From Aureimonas populi (GTDB lineage: Bacteria; Pseudomonadota; Alphaproteobacteria; Rhizobiales; Rhizobiaceae), in NCBI RefSeq assembly GCF_017815515.1, contig NZ_CP072611.1, positions 1 through 64,000 on the forward strand: a DNA stretch of 64,000 bases. The letters are read 5' to 3'. The stretch's first letter is position 1. Each line of letters opens with the position of its first letter. A program made the translations under genes and the position numbers. The notes beneath the pieces were generated by a model. It was not told the DNA's origin, did not search any database, and saw nothing but the letters and a program-made list of their open reading frames with translations. Below, in pieces: positions 1 through 8,414 of this stretch.

Positions 1-1533
1 GTGGGCGCAGAAATGAGCGCGGCTCCCAAACTCTACGACGCGCCGGCGGGCATCCACGCCGGCATCACAGCATTTCAGGCAGCAGCGGACAGGTCGATGG
101 CGGCAATGGGCAAGCCCAGCGAGGCACAAATCCTGGAGCGCGTCGCCGCCCGGCTGAAGGCCCAGCTCGGCCAGGACATCTACGCCTCGTGGTTCCAGCG
201 CATGAAGCTCGACCAGATCGGGCGCGGTGTGGTCCAGGTCTCGGTGCCCACCGCCTTCCTGAAGACCTGGATCAACGGCCATTACCGCGATCTCCTGACC
301 ACCCTTTTCGCCGAGGAGGTGCCGGGCACGCTGAAGGTGGAGATCCAGGTGCGCAGCGCCGCCCGCTCCGCCCCCTCCGCGCCGCCCGCGGCGGCCAACG
401 GCCCGGCCGAGCCCCAGGCGCGCCGGCCGCAGCCCGCTGCCCCCGCCCGGGCCCCGGAGCGTGCCGCCTTCCCCCGCGCCGCCTCGTGCGAGTTCGGCTC
501 GCCCCTCGATCCGCGCTATGTCTTCGAAAGCTTCGTCGAAGGCCCCTCGAACCGGGTGGCGCTCGCCGCCGCGCGCTCCATCGCCGAGAACGGCCCGCAA
601 TCGGTGCGCTTCAACCCGCTCTTCGTCCACGCCTCCGTGGGCCTTGGCAAGACGCATCTGCTCCAGGCCATCGCCAACGAGGCGCTGCGGCGCGACGACA
701 ATCCACGCGTCGTCTACCTGACGGCCGAATATTTCATGTGGCGCTTCGCCACCGCGATCCGCGACAACCAGGCGCTGGATTTCAAGGAGAATCTGCGCGG
801 CATCGACATCCTGATCATCGACGACATGCAGTTCCTGCAAGGCAAGTCGATCCAGCAGGAGTTCTGCCACCTCCTCAACGCGCTGATCGATTCGGCCCGC
901 CAGGTGATCGTTGCCGCCGACAGGCCGGCCTTCGAGCTGGAATCGCTGGACAGCCGGGTGCGCTCGCGCCTCGCCGGGGGCGTGGCCATCGAGATGGTGG
1001 CGCCGGACTACGAGATGCGCCGCGCGATCCTCTCCACCCGCGCGGCCGCGATGAAAGCCGAGGATCCGGGCTTCGAGCTGCCGGAAAGCGTGATCGAGAC
1101 CATCGCGCGCCGCGTGACGGGCTCGGGCCGCGACATTGAGGGCGCCTTCAACCAGATCGCCTTCCGCCACTCGGTCGGCCAGCCGCTGTCGGCCGAGCAT
1201 CTGGACGACCTGCTCAACCAATTGACGCGGGGCGGGGCGGAGAAGCGGGTGCGCATCGAGGACATCCTGAAATTCGTTTCGCGCCATTACAACGTGTCGC
1301 GCACGGACATCCTCTCCGCCCGGCGCACGCGCACCATCGTGCGCCCGCGACAGATCGCCATGTATCTGGCCAAGACCATGACGCCCCGCTCCCTGCCCGA
1401 GATCGGCCGTCGATTCGGCGGGCGCGACCACACAACGGTGCTGCACGCCGTGCGCAAGATCGAGGCGGAGCGGGCCGGCGACGAGAAGCTGTCGGAGGAG
1501 CTGGACGTGATCCGGCGCATGATCGAGGAGTAG
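1..1533 (+). CDS. dnaA: Chromosomal replication initiator DnaA
   Basis: DnaA binds DnaA boxes at the origin and, with ATP, opens the duplex and recruits helicase. The 510-residue protein shows all four domains: a domain I around residues 40-120 ([19 protein letters not shown]), an Ala/Pro-rich linker (about 120-160), an AAA+ domain with Walker A VGLGKTHL (213-220), Walker B LIIDDM and a box VII arginine segment near 319-323, and a DNA-binding domain IV with the signature GGRDHTT (473-479). The GTG start is the first base of the window, so a further upstream start cannot be excluded; the first 38 residues are poorly conserved. It is followed by dnaN after 147 bp. Family identity is certain. 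Confidence 0.97.
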   Translation: MGAEMSAAPKLYDAPAGIHAGITAFQAAADRSMAAMGKPSEAQILERVAARLKAQLGQDIYASWFQRMKLDQIGRGVVQVSVPTAFLKTWINGHYRDLLTTLFAEEVPGTLKVEIQVRSAARSAPSAPPAAANGPAEPQARRPQPAAPARAPERAAFPRAASCEFGSPLDPRYVFESFVEGPSNRVALAAARSIAENGPQSVRFNPLFVHASVGLGKTHLLQAIANEALRRDDNPRVVYLTAEYFMWRFATAIRDNQALDFKENLRGIDILIIDDMQFLQGKSIQQEFCHLLNALIDSARQVIVAADRPAFELESLDSRVRSRLAGGVAIEMVAPDYEMRRAILSTRAAAMKAEDPGFELPESVIETIARRVTGSGRDIEGAFNQIAFRHSVGQPLSAEHLDDLLNQLTRGGAEKRVRIEDILKFVSRHYNVSRTDILSARRTRTIVRPRQIAMYLAKTMTPRSLPEIGRRFGGRDHTTVLHAVRKIEAERAGDEKLSEELDVIRRMIEE

Positions 1534-1680
1534 GCGCCCGATCGACCGGGCGCGAACGCTCGCGAGGGGCGCGTTGAGCCGCGCCTTCCTCTTCAATCCC
1601 GCGAAGGGATGCTCTACAAGGTTGCGCACCTTGCGAGAGAGGCGCCGGACGGCGGCTCCCGAAATGAAACGGCCGTTTTC

Positions 1681-2799
1681 ATGCACATCCTCATCGAGCG
1701 CTCCAACCTCCTGAAGTCCCTGACCCACGTGCATCGCGTGGTGGAGCGGCGCAACACGATCCCGATCCTGTCCAACGTCCTCCTGCGCACCGAATCCGGC
1801 GCCTTGCGGCTGAAGGCGACGGACCTCGACATCGAGATCACCGAGAGCGTGCCGGCGACAGGAGAGCGCGAGGGCGGCACCACCGTGCCCGCGCATTTGC
1901 TCTACGACATCGTCCGCAAGCTGTCGGACGGCGCGGAGGTGAAGCTCTCCACCAATGCCGAGGGCACGCAGATGACGGTCGCCTCCGGGCGCTCCAACTT
2001 CCGCCTGCAATGCCTGCCGGAGGCCGACTTCCCCGACATCACCGCCGGTCAGTTCACCCATTCCTTCCAGCTCAAGGCGAGCGAGCTCGCGCGCCTGATC
2101 GAGCGCACCCAGTTCGCGATCTCCACCGAGGAGACACGCTACTACCTCAACGGCATCTTCCTCCACACGATCGACGTGGACGGCGCGCCGCGCCTTCGCG
2201 CCGTGGCGACGGACGGCCACCGCCTCGCGCGCGCGGAGACCGACGCGCCGGCGGGCTCGGAAGGCATGCCGGGCATCATCGTGCCGCGAAAGACGGTGGG
2301 CGAGCTTCAGAAGCTTCTCGGCGAAGCCGAGGACGAAATCCTCGTCGAGCTGTCCGATTCTAAGATCCGCTTCACCCTCAGCGACATCGTGATGACCTCC
2401 AAGCTGATCGACGGGACCTTCCCGGACTATCAGCGCGTCATCCCCACCGGCAACGACAAGGCGCTGACGCTCGATCGCGCCGTTTTCGCCTCTGCCGTCG
2501 ACCGCGTCTCCACCATCTCCTCCGAGCGCGGCCGGGCGGTGAAGCTTGCCGTCGCCGATGGCCAGCTCACCCTCACCGTCAACTCGCCGGACGCGGGCAC
2601 GGCGACCGAGGAGCTTGCCGTGGGCTACGAGGCCGATTCCATCGAGATCGGCTTCAACGCGCGCTATCTTCTCGACATCACCGGCCAGCTTTCGGGCGAG
2701 GAGGCGGTGTTCATGATGGCGGACCCCGGCTCGCCGACGCTCATCAAGGACGGCGCGGACGAAGGCACGCTCTACGTGCTGATGCCGATGCGCGTCTGA
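1681..2799 (+). CDS. dnaN: DNA polymerase III beta sliding clamp
   Basis: DnaN forms the ring-shaped clamp that tethers DNA polymerase III to DNA. The 372-residue product starting MHILIERSNLLKSL has the usual length and ends with the typical LMPMRV tail; the three clamp folds fill the protein. An in-frame ATG at 1609 would add 24 residues, but ATG 1681 is chosen because MHILIER is the conserved clamp N terminus. No Shine-Dalgarno sequence is visible: a 12-bp palindrome (AAACGGCCGTTT, 1667-1678) occupies that place. The stop codon overlaps the probable CTG start of recF by four bases (CTGA), so the two genes are likely translationally coupled. Confidence 0.96.
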   Translation: MHILIERSNLLKSLTHVHRVVERRNTIPILSNVLLRTESGALRLKATDLDIEITESVPATGEREGGTTVPAHLLYDIVRKLSDGAEVKLSTNAEGTQMTVASGRSNFRLQCLPEADFPDITAGQFTHSFQLKASELARLIERTQFAISTEETRYYLNGIFLHTIDVDGAPRLRAVATDGHRLARAETDAPAGSEGMPGIIVPRKTVGELQKLLGEAEDEILVELSDSKIRFTLSDIVMTSKLIDGTFPDYQRVIPTGNDKALTLDRAVFASAVDRVSTISSERGRAVKLAVADGQLTLTVNSPDAGTATEELAVGYEADSIEIGFNARYLLDITGQLSGEEAVFMMADPGSPTLIKDGADEGTLYVLMPMRV

Positions 2800-3950
2800 G
2801 CGCGCTCGCCGCCCTGCCCGCCAGCCCCGAACCGGCCGTCCGCATCTCGCATCTGCGCCTGGCCGATCTGCGCAACTATGTCTCGCTCGACCTCGCCCTC
2901 ACCTCGCGTTTCGTGGTGCTGTCGGGCGACAACGGCGCGGGCAAGACCAATCTTCTGGAAGCCGTCTCGCTGCTCACGCCCGGCCGGGGCCTTCGCCGCG
3001 CCGCCTATGGCGAGATCGCGCGAGCCGGGGGAAGCGGCGGCTTTTCCGTGAAGGCGCGCCTCGCCTCGGGCGGGGAAGAGGTGGAGGCGCTAACCATGGT
3101 GCGGGCCGAGCCCGGCAGCCCGCCCGCCCGCACGCTCAAGCTCGACGGGGCGCCGGCCCGCAGCGTCGACGAGCTTCAGGCCCATTGCCGCCTGCTCTGG
3201 CTCACCCCGTCCATGGACGGGCTCTTCACCGGGCCGGCGGGCGACCGGCGGCGCTTTCTAGACCGTCTCGTGCTCACCCTCGACCCCGAGCACGGCCGCC
3301 GCTCCTCCGACTATGAGCGCGCCATGCGCGGGCGCAACCGGCTGCTGTCGGAGGACCGCCGGGACGAATCCTGGCTCGGCGCTCTGGAGGAGCAGATGGC
3401 CGCGCTCGGCCTTGCCATCGCGCTGGCGCGGAGCCAGACCGCGCAGCGCCTCTCCATGCTTCTGGCCAATCGCCGCGCCGGCTCCTTCCCGGCAGCGGGC
3501 CTCGCGCTCCTGTCGGGCTACGAGCCGCTCGATTTCCACCGCCCCGCCGTCGAGATCGAGGACGAGATCGCGCGGCGCCTGTCGCGTTCGCGCGCGCTGG
3601 ACAGGGCGGCCGGCCGCACGCTGGAGGGCCCGCATCGCGGCGACCTGTCCGTCACCCATCTCGACAAGGCGATGCCCGCCGCCCTCGCTTCCACCGGCGA
3701 GCAGAAGGCGCTTCTGGTGGGGCTCATCCTGGCGCAGGCCGAACTCGTGTCGGAGACGAGCGGCCTGCCACCCTTCCTGCTTCTCGACGAGATCGCCGCC
3801 CATCTCGACCCCGGCCGGCGCGCCGCGCTCTTCGACATCGTGGAGCGGCTGGGCGTGCAGTCCTTCATGACCGGCACCGACGCCGCGCTTTTCGAGGCGC
3901 TGGAGGGCCGTGCCCAGATGCTGACCGTGTGCGAAGGCGCGGTGCGATGA
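2796..3950 (+). CDS. recF: DNA repair protein RecF, probable CTG start
   Basis: RecF is an SMC-like ATPase that loads RecA at gaps together with RecO and RecR. Walker A is SGDNGAGKTNLLEA and the C-terminal signature and Walker B regions are present (STGEQKALLVGL, LLLDEIAAHLD). The first ATG/GTG/TTG in this frame is GTG 2913, but that start would remove the conserved first strands, which are encoded just upstream as VRISHLRLADLRNY. No ATG, GTG or TTG exists in frame before them. The frame contains CTG at 2796-2798, overlapping the dnaN stop as CTGA, the same geometry as the ATGA junction with the next gene. That start gives 384 residues, normal for the family. The identity is certain; the CTG start is inferred. 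Confidence 0.9.
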   Translation: MSALAALPASPEPAVRISHLRLADLRNYVSLDLALTSRFVVLSGDNGAGKTNLLEAVSLLTPGRGLRRAAYGEIARAGGSGGFSVKARLASGGEEVEALTMVRAEPGSPPARTLKLDGAPARSVDELQAHCRLLWLTPSMDGLFTGPAGDRRRFLDRLVLTLDPEHGRRSSDYERAMRGRNRLLSEDRRDESWLGALEEQMAALGLAIALARSQTAQRLSMLLANRRAGSFPAAGLALLSGYEPLDFHRPAVEIEDEIARRLSRSRALDRAAGRTLEGPHRGDLSVTHLDKAMPAALASTGEQKALLVGLILAQAELVSETSGLPPFLLLDEIAAHLDPGRRAALFDIVERLGVQSFMTGTDAALFEALEGRAQMLTVCEGAVR

Positions 3951-4708
3951 GCCTCTCGCCCGAGGAACTGGAGCGCTACGCCCGCCATATCGTTCTGCCG
4001 GAGGTGGGCGGGCCGGGGCAGCAGCGGCTGAAGGCCGCGCGCGTGCTGCTGGTCGGGGCGGGAGGCATCGGCTCGCCCGCCGCGCTCTATCTCGCGGCCG
4101 CCGGCATCGGCACGCTCGGCCTCGTGGACGACGACCATGTCTCCCTCTCCAATCTCCAGCGCCAGATCCTGCATGGCGTGGCCGATCTCTCGCGCTCGAA
4201 GCTCGCCAGCGCCCGGGATCGCATCTTGGCGCTCAACCCCCATGTGCGGGTGGAGACGCACGAGACGCGCATCGACGCGAGCAACGGCGCCGGCCTCGTG
4301 GCCGGCTACGACCTCGTGCTGGACGGATCGGACAATTTTGCCACCCGCTACGCCGTGGCCGACCTGTGCGAGGCGGCCCGCCGCCCCCTCGTCAGCGCCG
4401 CCGTGCAGCGCTTCTCCGGCTCGCTGACGACGCTGCTGCCGTTTGCGGCGGGCGCGGACGGGGCGCCCAACCCGGCCTATCGCGACCTCTTCCCCGCTCC
4501 GCCGCCGGAGGGGATGGTGCCCACCTGCGCCGCGGCCGGCATTCTGGGCGTCGTCACCGGCATTCTCGGCACGCTGGCCGCCGCCGAGGCGATCAAGCTC
4601 ATCTGCGGCATCGGGGAGCCGCTGGTCGGGCGGCTGCTGCTCGTCGATGCCCTCACCATGCGCTTTGAGGAAATCCGCTATCGGCGGCGGCCCACGGGCG
4701 GCGATTGA
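3947..4708 (+). CDS. HesA/MoeB/ThiF-family adenylyltransferase
   Basis: This family adenylates the C-terminal Gly-Gly of a ubiquitin-like sulfur carrier (MoaD or ThiS) for molybdopterin or thiamine synthesis. The ATG overlaps the recF stop as ATGA, giving 253 residues. The nucleotide-binding motif GAGGIGS (38-43), the LVDDDHVSLSNLQRQ segment and the DGSDNFATRY segment are intact, and the conserved catalytic-type cysteine is C194 in PTCAAAG. The two CxxC zinc pairs of E. coli MoeB are absent: the first position reads NPAYRD (about 175-180) and the C terminus ends without cysteines. Which carrier it serves cannot be told, as no moaD or thiS is nearby. A recF-moeB neighbourhood is common in Rhizobiales. 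Confidence 0.88.
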   Translation: MSLSPEELERYARHIVLPEVGGPGQQRLKAARVLLVGAGGIGSPAALYLAAAGIGTLGLVDDDHVSLSNLQRQILHGVADLSRSKLASARDRILALNPHVRVETHETRIDASNGAGLVAGYDLVLDGSDNFATRYAVADLCEAARRPLVSAAVQRFSGSLTTLLPFAAGADGAPNPAYRDLFPAPPPEGMVPTCAAAGILGVVTGILGTLAAAEAIKLICGIGEPLVGRLLLVDALTMRFEEIRYRRRPTGGD

Positions 4709-4709
4709 G

Positions 4710-4731
4710 CCTTCGTTAACCTGAACGAAGG
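4710..4731. other. Inverted repeat just after the MoeB/ThiF gene
   Basis: A perfect 8-bp inverted repeat (CCTTCGTT at 4710-4717 and AACGAAGG at 4724-4731) with a 6-base loop begins one base after the stop codon. No T-run follows, so it is not a standard intrinsic terminator; the loop contains TTAACC-like sequence. It may stabilise the 3' end or be an operator for the next gene. The remaining 130 bp to the SH3 gene show nothing else I can support. Confidence 0.4.
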
Positions 4732-4861
4732 ATGATCGTCCTCGAAGCCTCGCCCCGAAAGGGCGCTGGCGACGATCAACGAGGTTCCGGCCCTTGCAGC
4801 GGCTCCGGCACGGCACGTGCCGCCCGAGCGGTCTCACCTCGGCTCATGTCCGGGAGCCCCC

Positions 4862-5407
4862 ATGCGTCGTTTTCTTCTCGCCGTCCTTTTCACCAGCGTC
4901 CTCGCCCCGCTCGGCCTTGCCGGGGCGCAGGAGACGGAGGTCGCCGCCCTCCAGCCGCAGGCGGGGCCGCAATCGGCCAGCGGCCTGCCGCTGCCGCGTT
5001 ACGTCTCGCTCAAGGCCGAGCGCGTCAACCTGCGCGTCGGGCCGGGGCGCGATTATCCCGTTTCCTGGCTCTACCTGAAATCGGGCCTGCCGATGGAGGT
5101 GATCCAGGAATTCGACCACTGGCGCCGCGTGCGCGACGCGGAAGGGGCGGAAGGCTGGGTGTTCCATTCGCTCCTGTCGGGCGAACGCAGCGGCATCGTC
5201 GCGCCCTGGCTGAAGGGCAAGAGCGCCACCATCGACATGCGCCGCTCGGCCGACGCCGGCAGCGCGCTGGTGGCGCGCATGGAGCCGGGCGTCGTGGCCA
5301 AGGTGTCCGGCTGCTCCTTCGGCTGGTGCGAGGTGGACGCCGGCGGGCGCAAGGGCTTCGTGTCCCAGAACGACCTCTGGGGCGTCTATCCCGACGAGAA
5401 GTTCTGA
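4862..5407 (+). CDS. Secreted bacterial SH3-domain protein
   Basis: The product is a 181-residue exported protein with two SH3-like repeats. ATG 4862 is chosen over an in-frame upstream start at 4817 because it places a classical signal peptide (MRRFLLAVLFTSVLAPLGLAGAQ) at the very N terminus, with a GGGAG-like ribosome site just before. The mature part begins with a short linker, then a first SH3_3-type repeat (YVSLKAERVNLRVGPGRDYPV ... about 45-110) and a second, more divergent one (about 112-178) with the motif GCSFGWCEV. Such proteins sit in the periplasm and are thought to bind peptidoglycan; no enzymatic domain is present. It is the last gene before a strong terminator. Confidence 0.88.
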   Translation: MRRFLLAVLFTSVLAPLGLAGAQETEVAALQPQAGPQSASGLPLPRYVSLKAERVNLRVGPGRDYPVSWLYLKSGLPMEVIQEFDHWRRVRDAEGAEGWVFHSLLSGERSGIVAPWLKGKSATIDMRRSADAGSALVARMEPGVVAKVSGCSFGWCEVDAGGRKGFVSQNDLWGVYPDEKF

Positions 5408-5431
5408 TCCTCGAACCCCGGAACACGAACG

Positions 5432-5467
5432 AAAAAACCCGCCCGGATCACTCCGGGCGGGTTTTTT
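5432..5467. terminator. Bidirectional intrinsic terminator
   Basis: A 9-bp perfect GC stem (CCCGCCCGG 5438-5446, CCGGGCGGG 5453-5461) is flanked by six A on the left and six T on the right, so it can end transcription of the SH3 gene on the plus strand and of irr on the minus strand. The A and T runs also pair, giving a 15-bp stem. Confidence 0.93.
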
Positions 5468-5488
5468 CATATCGCGAGGCGACACCGA

Positions 5489-5950
5489 TCAGTCGATCAG
5501 CGCGCCGGGCACCTTCTTGGGGCGCAAGCGCACCACCACGTCGACATTGACGATCTCCATCCCCTCCGGCGGCTCCGGCAGATTGGCCAGGCTCAGCGCA
5601 CCATCGGGAATGTCGATCATGCGGTTCTCCGTCTCCACCAGGAAATGGTGGTGGTCGGAGGTGTTGGTATCGAAATAGGTCCGCTGCCCCTCGACCGAGA
5701 GAGGGCGCACGAGGCCGACATCGGTAAACTGGTGAAGCGTGTTGTAGACCGTCGCCAGCGACACCGGCTCGCCGGCCTTGTGCGCTTCCTCGTGCAGTTC
5801 CTCAGCCGAGAGGTGGCGCTCGCCGGCGCCGAAGATGAGGTTGCACAGCGCGACGCGCTGGCGCGTGGGACGCAGGCCAGCGTTGCGTAGGCGCTCGAAC
5901 ACGCAGAAGGACTGGGACCTTGAGGCTCCGGGCCTTGCCAGATGGGACAT
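5489..5950 (-). CDS. irr: Iron response regulator Irr (Fur family)
   Basis: Irr is the heme-responsive Fur-family repressor/activator that governs iron homeostasis in Rhizobiales. The start MSHLARPGASRSQSF (cat at 5948-5950) gives 153 residues. The winged helix (LRNAGLRPTRQRVALCNLIF, VSLATVYNTLHQF) and the dimer domain are clear, and the HHH motif at residues 100-102 marks Irr against true Fur or Zur. The Bradyrhizobium-type heme regulatory motif GCPWH is absent, as in most rhizobia. It lies divergent from fabA, with one small secreted-protein gene between; irr next to fabA-fabB-fabI is a conserved rhizobial arrangement, which supports the assignment. Confidence 0.93.
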   Translation of the reverse strand: MSHLARPGASRSQSFCVFERLRNAGLRPTRQRVALCNLIFGAGERHLSAEELHEEAHKAGEPVSLATVYNTLHQFTDVGLVRPLSVEGQRTYFDTNTSDHHHFLVETENRMIDIPDGALSLANLPEPPEGMEIVNVDVVVRLRPKKVPGALID

Positions 5951-6066
5951 GGTGACGGCCGATGCTCCGATAACTTGACTTCTCCGCTCCGCTTTACAGG
6001 AACGGCCGGTGACATGGCAACATATAGTCGATTTTGCGTAGCCGGACAAATCCGAGACGCCTGCAA

Positions 6067-6519
6067 TCACAGGGCGCAGCCCGCCTCGAGCGCCGAGAGC
6101 GCACGGGCCGAGCCGGCGAGCGGCAGGCTGTAGCGCCCGGACGGCGCCGAGACCTCCACCTCGCGCCCCGCCGCCAGCGCCCGCAGCAGCGGCACGGCGG
6201 CCTCGGCCGCGTCCCGCCGCACGAAGTCGTCGCCGGCCTGCCCCGGCACCGCGCGCATGGAAAGCACCCGCGCCGCGCCGTCCACCGACAGGACAACGCT
6301 GTGCTCCCGCTGCCGGTCGAAGGTGGCGCCGTTGTGCGTCAGGCGCGTTTCCACGCCCTGCGGTGTACAGGAGAATCGCAAGCCGGCGAGCTCGCCCTCG
6401 ATCAGCGAGCCGGCCACCACCGCGCTCCCCTCCCCTTGCGCGCGCCAGGATTGCGCCAGCGCGCCGCTGGGAAAGAAGCCGCAAAGAAGCGCCAGCGTGG
6501 CGATGGAGCGAATGGGCAT
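6067..6519 (-). CDS. Small secreted protein, function unknown
   Basis: The 150-residue product opens with a good signal peptide (MPIRSIATLALLCGFFPSGALAQ), so it is periplasmic or envelope-linked. The rest is predicted soluble, contains a single mature cysteine pair candidate (FSCTPQG and a C-terminal GCAL), and carries no motif I recognise. It is transcribed toward irr, 116 bp away, and divergently from fabA with only 92 bp between start codons. Codon use matches its neighbours, so it looks like a real resident gene. Confidence 0.7.
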   Translation of the reverse strand: MPIRSIATLALLCGFFPSGALAQSWRAQGEGSAVVAGSLIEGELAGLRFSCTPQGVETRLTHNGATFDRQREHSVVLSVDGAARVLSMRAVPGQAGDDFVRRDAAEAAVPLLRALAAGREVEVSAPSGRYSLPLAGSARALSALEAGCAL

Positions 6520-6611
6520 TCGTTAAACTTTCCTTCTGTCGCATTTGCCCGATCTGCCCGCCATGCTAAGGGCGGTGCCGGAAACGACCCGCGGCCGTAC
6601 GCCGCGACAAC

Positions 6612-7145
6612 ATGGGCAGGATGATGGACGCAAAGAAGACGAGCTTCGGCAGGGAAGAGATTCTGGCCTGCGGGCGTGGTGAGCTCTTCGGGCCGGGCAA
6701 CGCACAGCTCCCCTTGCCCCCTATGCTGATGTTCGACCGCATCACGGAGATTACCGAGGATGGCGGCGAGTTCGGCAAGGGCTCGATCAAGGCGGAATTC
6801 GACGTCTCGCCGGACCTGTGGTTCTTCCAGTGCCATTTCCAGGGCGACCCCGTCATGCCCGGCTGCCTCGGCCTCGATGCCTTGTGGCAGCTCACCGGCT
6901 TCTATCTCGGCTGGCTGGGCGAGCCGGGGCGCGGGCGCGCACTCGGCGTGGGCGAGGTCAAGTTCACCGGCCAGGTGACGCCGGACGTCAAGCTCGTCGA
7001 ATATGGGGTGGAGTTCCGCCGCGTCATGCGCTCCAAGCTCAAGCTCGGCATCGCGCAGGGCTGGATGAAGGCGGACGGCGAGGTCATCTACCGGGCGAGC
7101 GACCTTCGCGTCGGCCTGTTCAAGGACGAGCCGGCGGGCGGTTGA
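6612..7145 (+). CDS. fabA: 3-hydroxydecanoyl-ACP dehydratase/isomerase FabA
   Basis: FabA dehydrates 3-hydroxydecanoyl-ACP and isomerises the trans-2 to the cis-3 double bond, the entry to unsaturated fatty acids. The hot-dog fold motif [21 protein letters not shown] contains the catalytic His75 and Asp89 (numbered from the ATG at 6612; ATGs at 6621 and 6624 are also possible and would give about 173 residues, nearer the rhizobial norm). It is followed 40 bp later by fabB with a strong ribosome site, then fabI, so the three form one operon that runs the anaerobic unsaturated fatty acid route. Confidence 0.96.
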   Translation: MGRMMDAKKTSFGREEILACGRGELFGPGNAQLPLPPMLMFDRITEITEDGGEFGKGSIKAEFDVSPDLWFFQCHFQGDPVMPGCLGLDALWQLTGFYLGWLGEPGRGRALGVGEVKFTGQVTPDVKLVEYGVEFRRVMRSKLKLGIAQGWMKADGEVIYRASDLRVGLFKDEPAGG

Positions 7146-7185
7146 AGCCTGCCGCCCGCAACATCCCTTCCAAGGAGTTAAGGCC

Positions 7186-8409
7186 ATGAGACGTGTCGTC
7201 GTGACGGGCCTCGGCATCGTATCCTCCATCGGCAACGACGCGCAGGCCGTGACCGACTCGCTGCGCGAGGCGAAGTCCGGCATCAGCTTCTCTCCCGATT
7301 TCGCCGAGCACGGCTTCCGCAGCCGCGTCTGGGGCCGCCCGGAGATCGACATCTCCGCGCTGGTGGACCGGCGCGCCGCCCGCTTCCTTTCAGAAGGCGC
7401 GGCGTGGAACCACATCGCCATGCAGCAGGCGATCGAGAGCTCCGGGCTGGAAGACAAGGATGTGGCCGGCAACGAGCGCACGGGCATCGTCATGGGTTCT
7501 GGCGGGCCCTCCACCCGCACCATCCACGAGGCGGCCGAAACCACGCTGAAGAACGGCTCGCCCAAGCGCATCGGCCCCTTCGCCGTGCCCAAGGCCATGT
7601 CCTCCTCCGCCTCGGCCACGCTGGCCACCTGGTTCAAGATCCACGGCGTCAACTATTCCATCTCCTCGGCCTGCTCCACCTCGGCGCACTGCATCGGCAA
7701 CGCTTCCGAGCTGATCCAGTGGGGCAAGCAGGACGTGATGTTCGCCGGGGGCCATGAGGGCCTCGACTGGACCATGGCCGACCTGTTCGACGCCATGGGC
7801 GCCATGTCCTCGAAATACAACGACACGCCGCAGGTCGCCTCCCGTGCCTACGACAAGGGCCGCGACGGCTTCGTGATCTCCGGCGGGGCCGGGGTTCTCG
7901 TCCTGGAGGAGCTGGAGCACGCCAAAGCGCGCGGGGCGAACATCCTGGCCGAGATCGTCGGCTACGGCGCCACCTCGGACGGCCACGACATGGTGGCCCC
8001 TTCCGGGGAAGGCGCCGTGCGCTGCATGAAGCAGGCGCTCGCCACCGTGACCGGCGGGATCGACTACATCAACACGCACGGCACGGCCACCGAAGTGGGC
8101 GACCAGCGGGAAATGGGCGCGATCCGCGAGGTCTTCGGGGAGAGCGTGCCGCACATCTCCTCCACCAAGTCGCTGACCGGCCACAGCCAGGGCGCGGCCG
8201 GCGCGCAGGAGTCGATCTACTCCCTCCTGATGTTGCAGAACGGCTTCCTGGCCGAGAGCGCCCATATCGAGACTCTCGATCCGGAATTCGAAGGGCTGCC
8301 CATCCTGCGGCAGCGGCTCGACAAAACCGACATCCAGCGCGTCATGTCGAACTCCTTCGGCTTCGGCGGAACCAATGCAACGCTGGTCTTCCAGCGATAC
8401 GAGGACTGA
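7186..8409 (+). CDS. fabB: 3-oxoacyl-ACP synthase I FabB
   Basis: FabB is the beta-ketoacyl-ACP synthase that elongates the cis-3-decenoyl product of FabA. The 407-residue protein holds the catalytic triad: Cys163 (SACSTSA), His298 ([11 protein letters not shown]) and His333 ([12 protein letters not shown]), and the C-terminal [13 protein letters not shown] signature. The start is fixed by an AAGGAG ribosome site at 7171-7176. Pairing with fabA distinguishes it from fabF, which normally sits with acpP. fabI follows after five bases. Confidence 0.97.
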   Translation: MRRVVVTGLGIVSSIGNDAQAVTDSLREAKSGISFSPDFAEHGFRSRVWGRPEIDISALVDRRAARFLSEGAAWNHIAMQQAIESSGLEDKDVAGNERTGIVMGSGGPSTRTIHEAAETTLKNGSPKRIGPFAVPKAMSSSASATLATWFKIHGVNYSISSACSTSAHCIGNASELIQWGKQDVMFAGGHEGLDWTMADLFDAMGAMSSKYNDTPQVASRAYDKGRDGFVISGGAGVLVLEELEHAKARGANILAEIVGYGATSDGHDMVAPSGEGAVRCMKQALATVTGGIDYINTHGTATEVGDQREMGAIREVFGESVPHISSTKSLTGHSQGAAGAQESIYSLLMLQNGFLAESAHIETLDPEFEGLPILRQRLDKTDIQRVMSNSFGFGGTNATLVFQRYED

Positions 8410-8414
8410 CGCCG

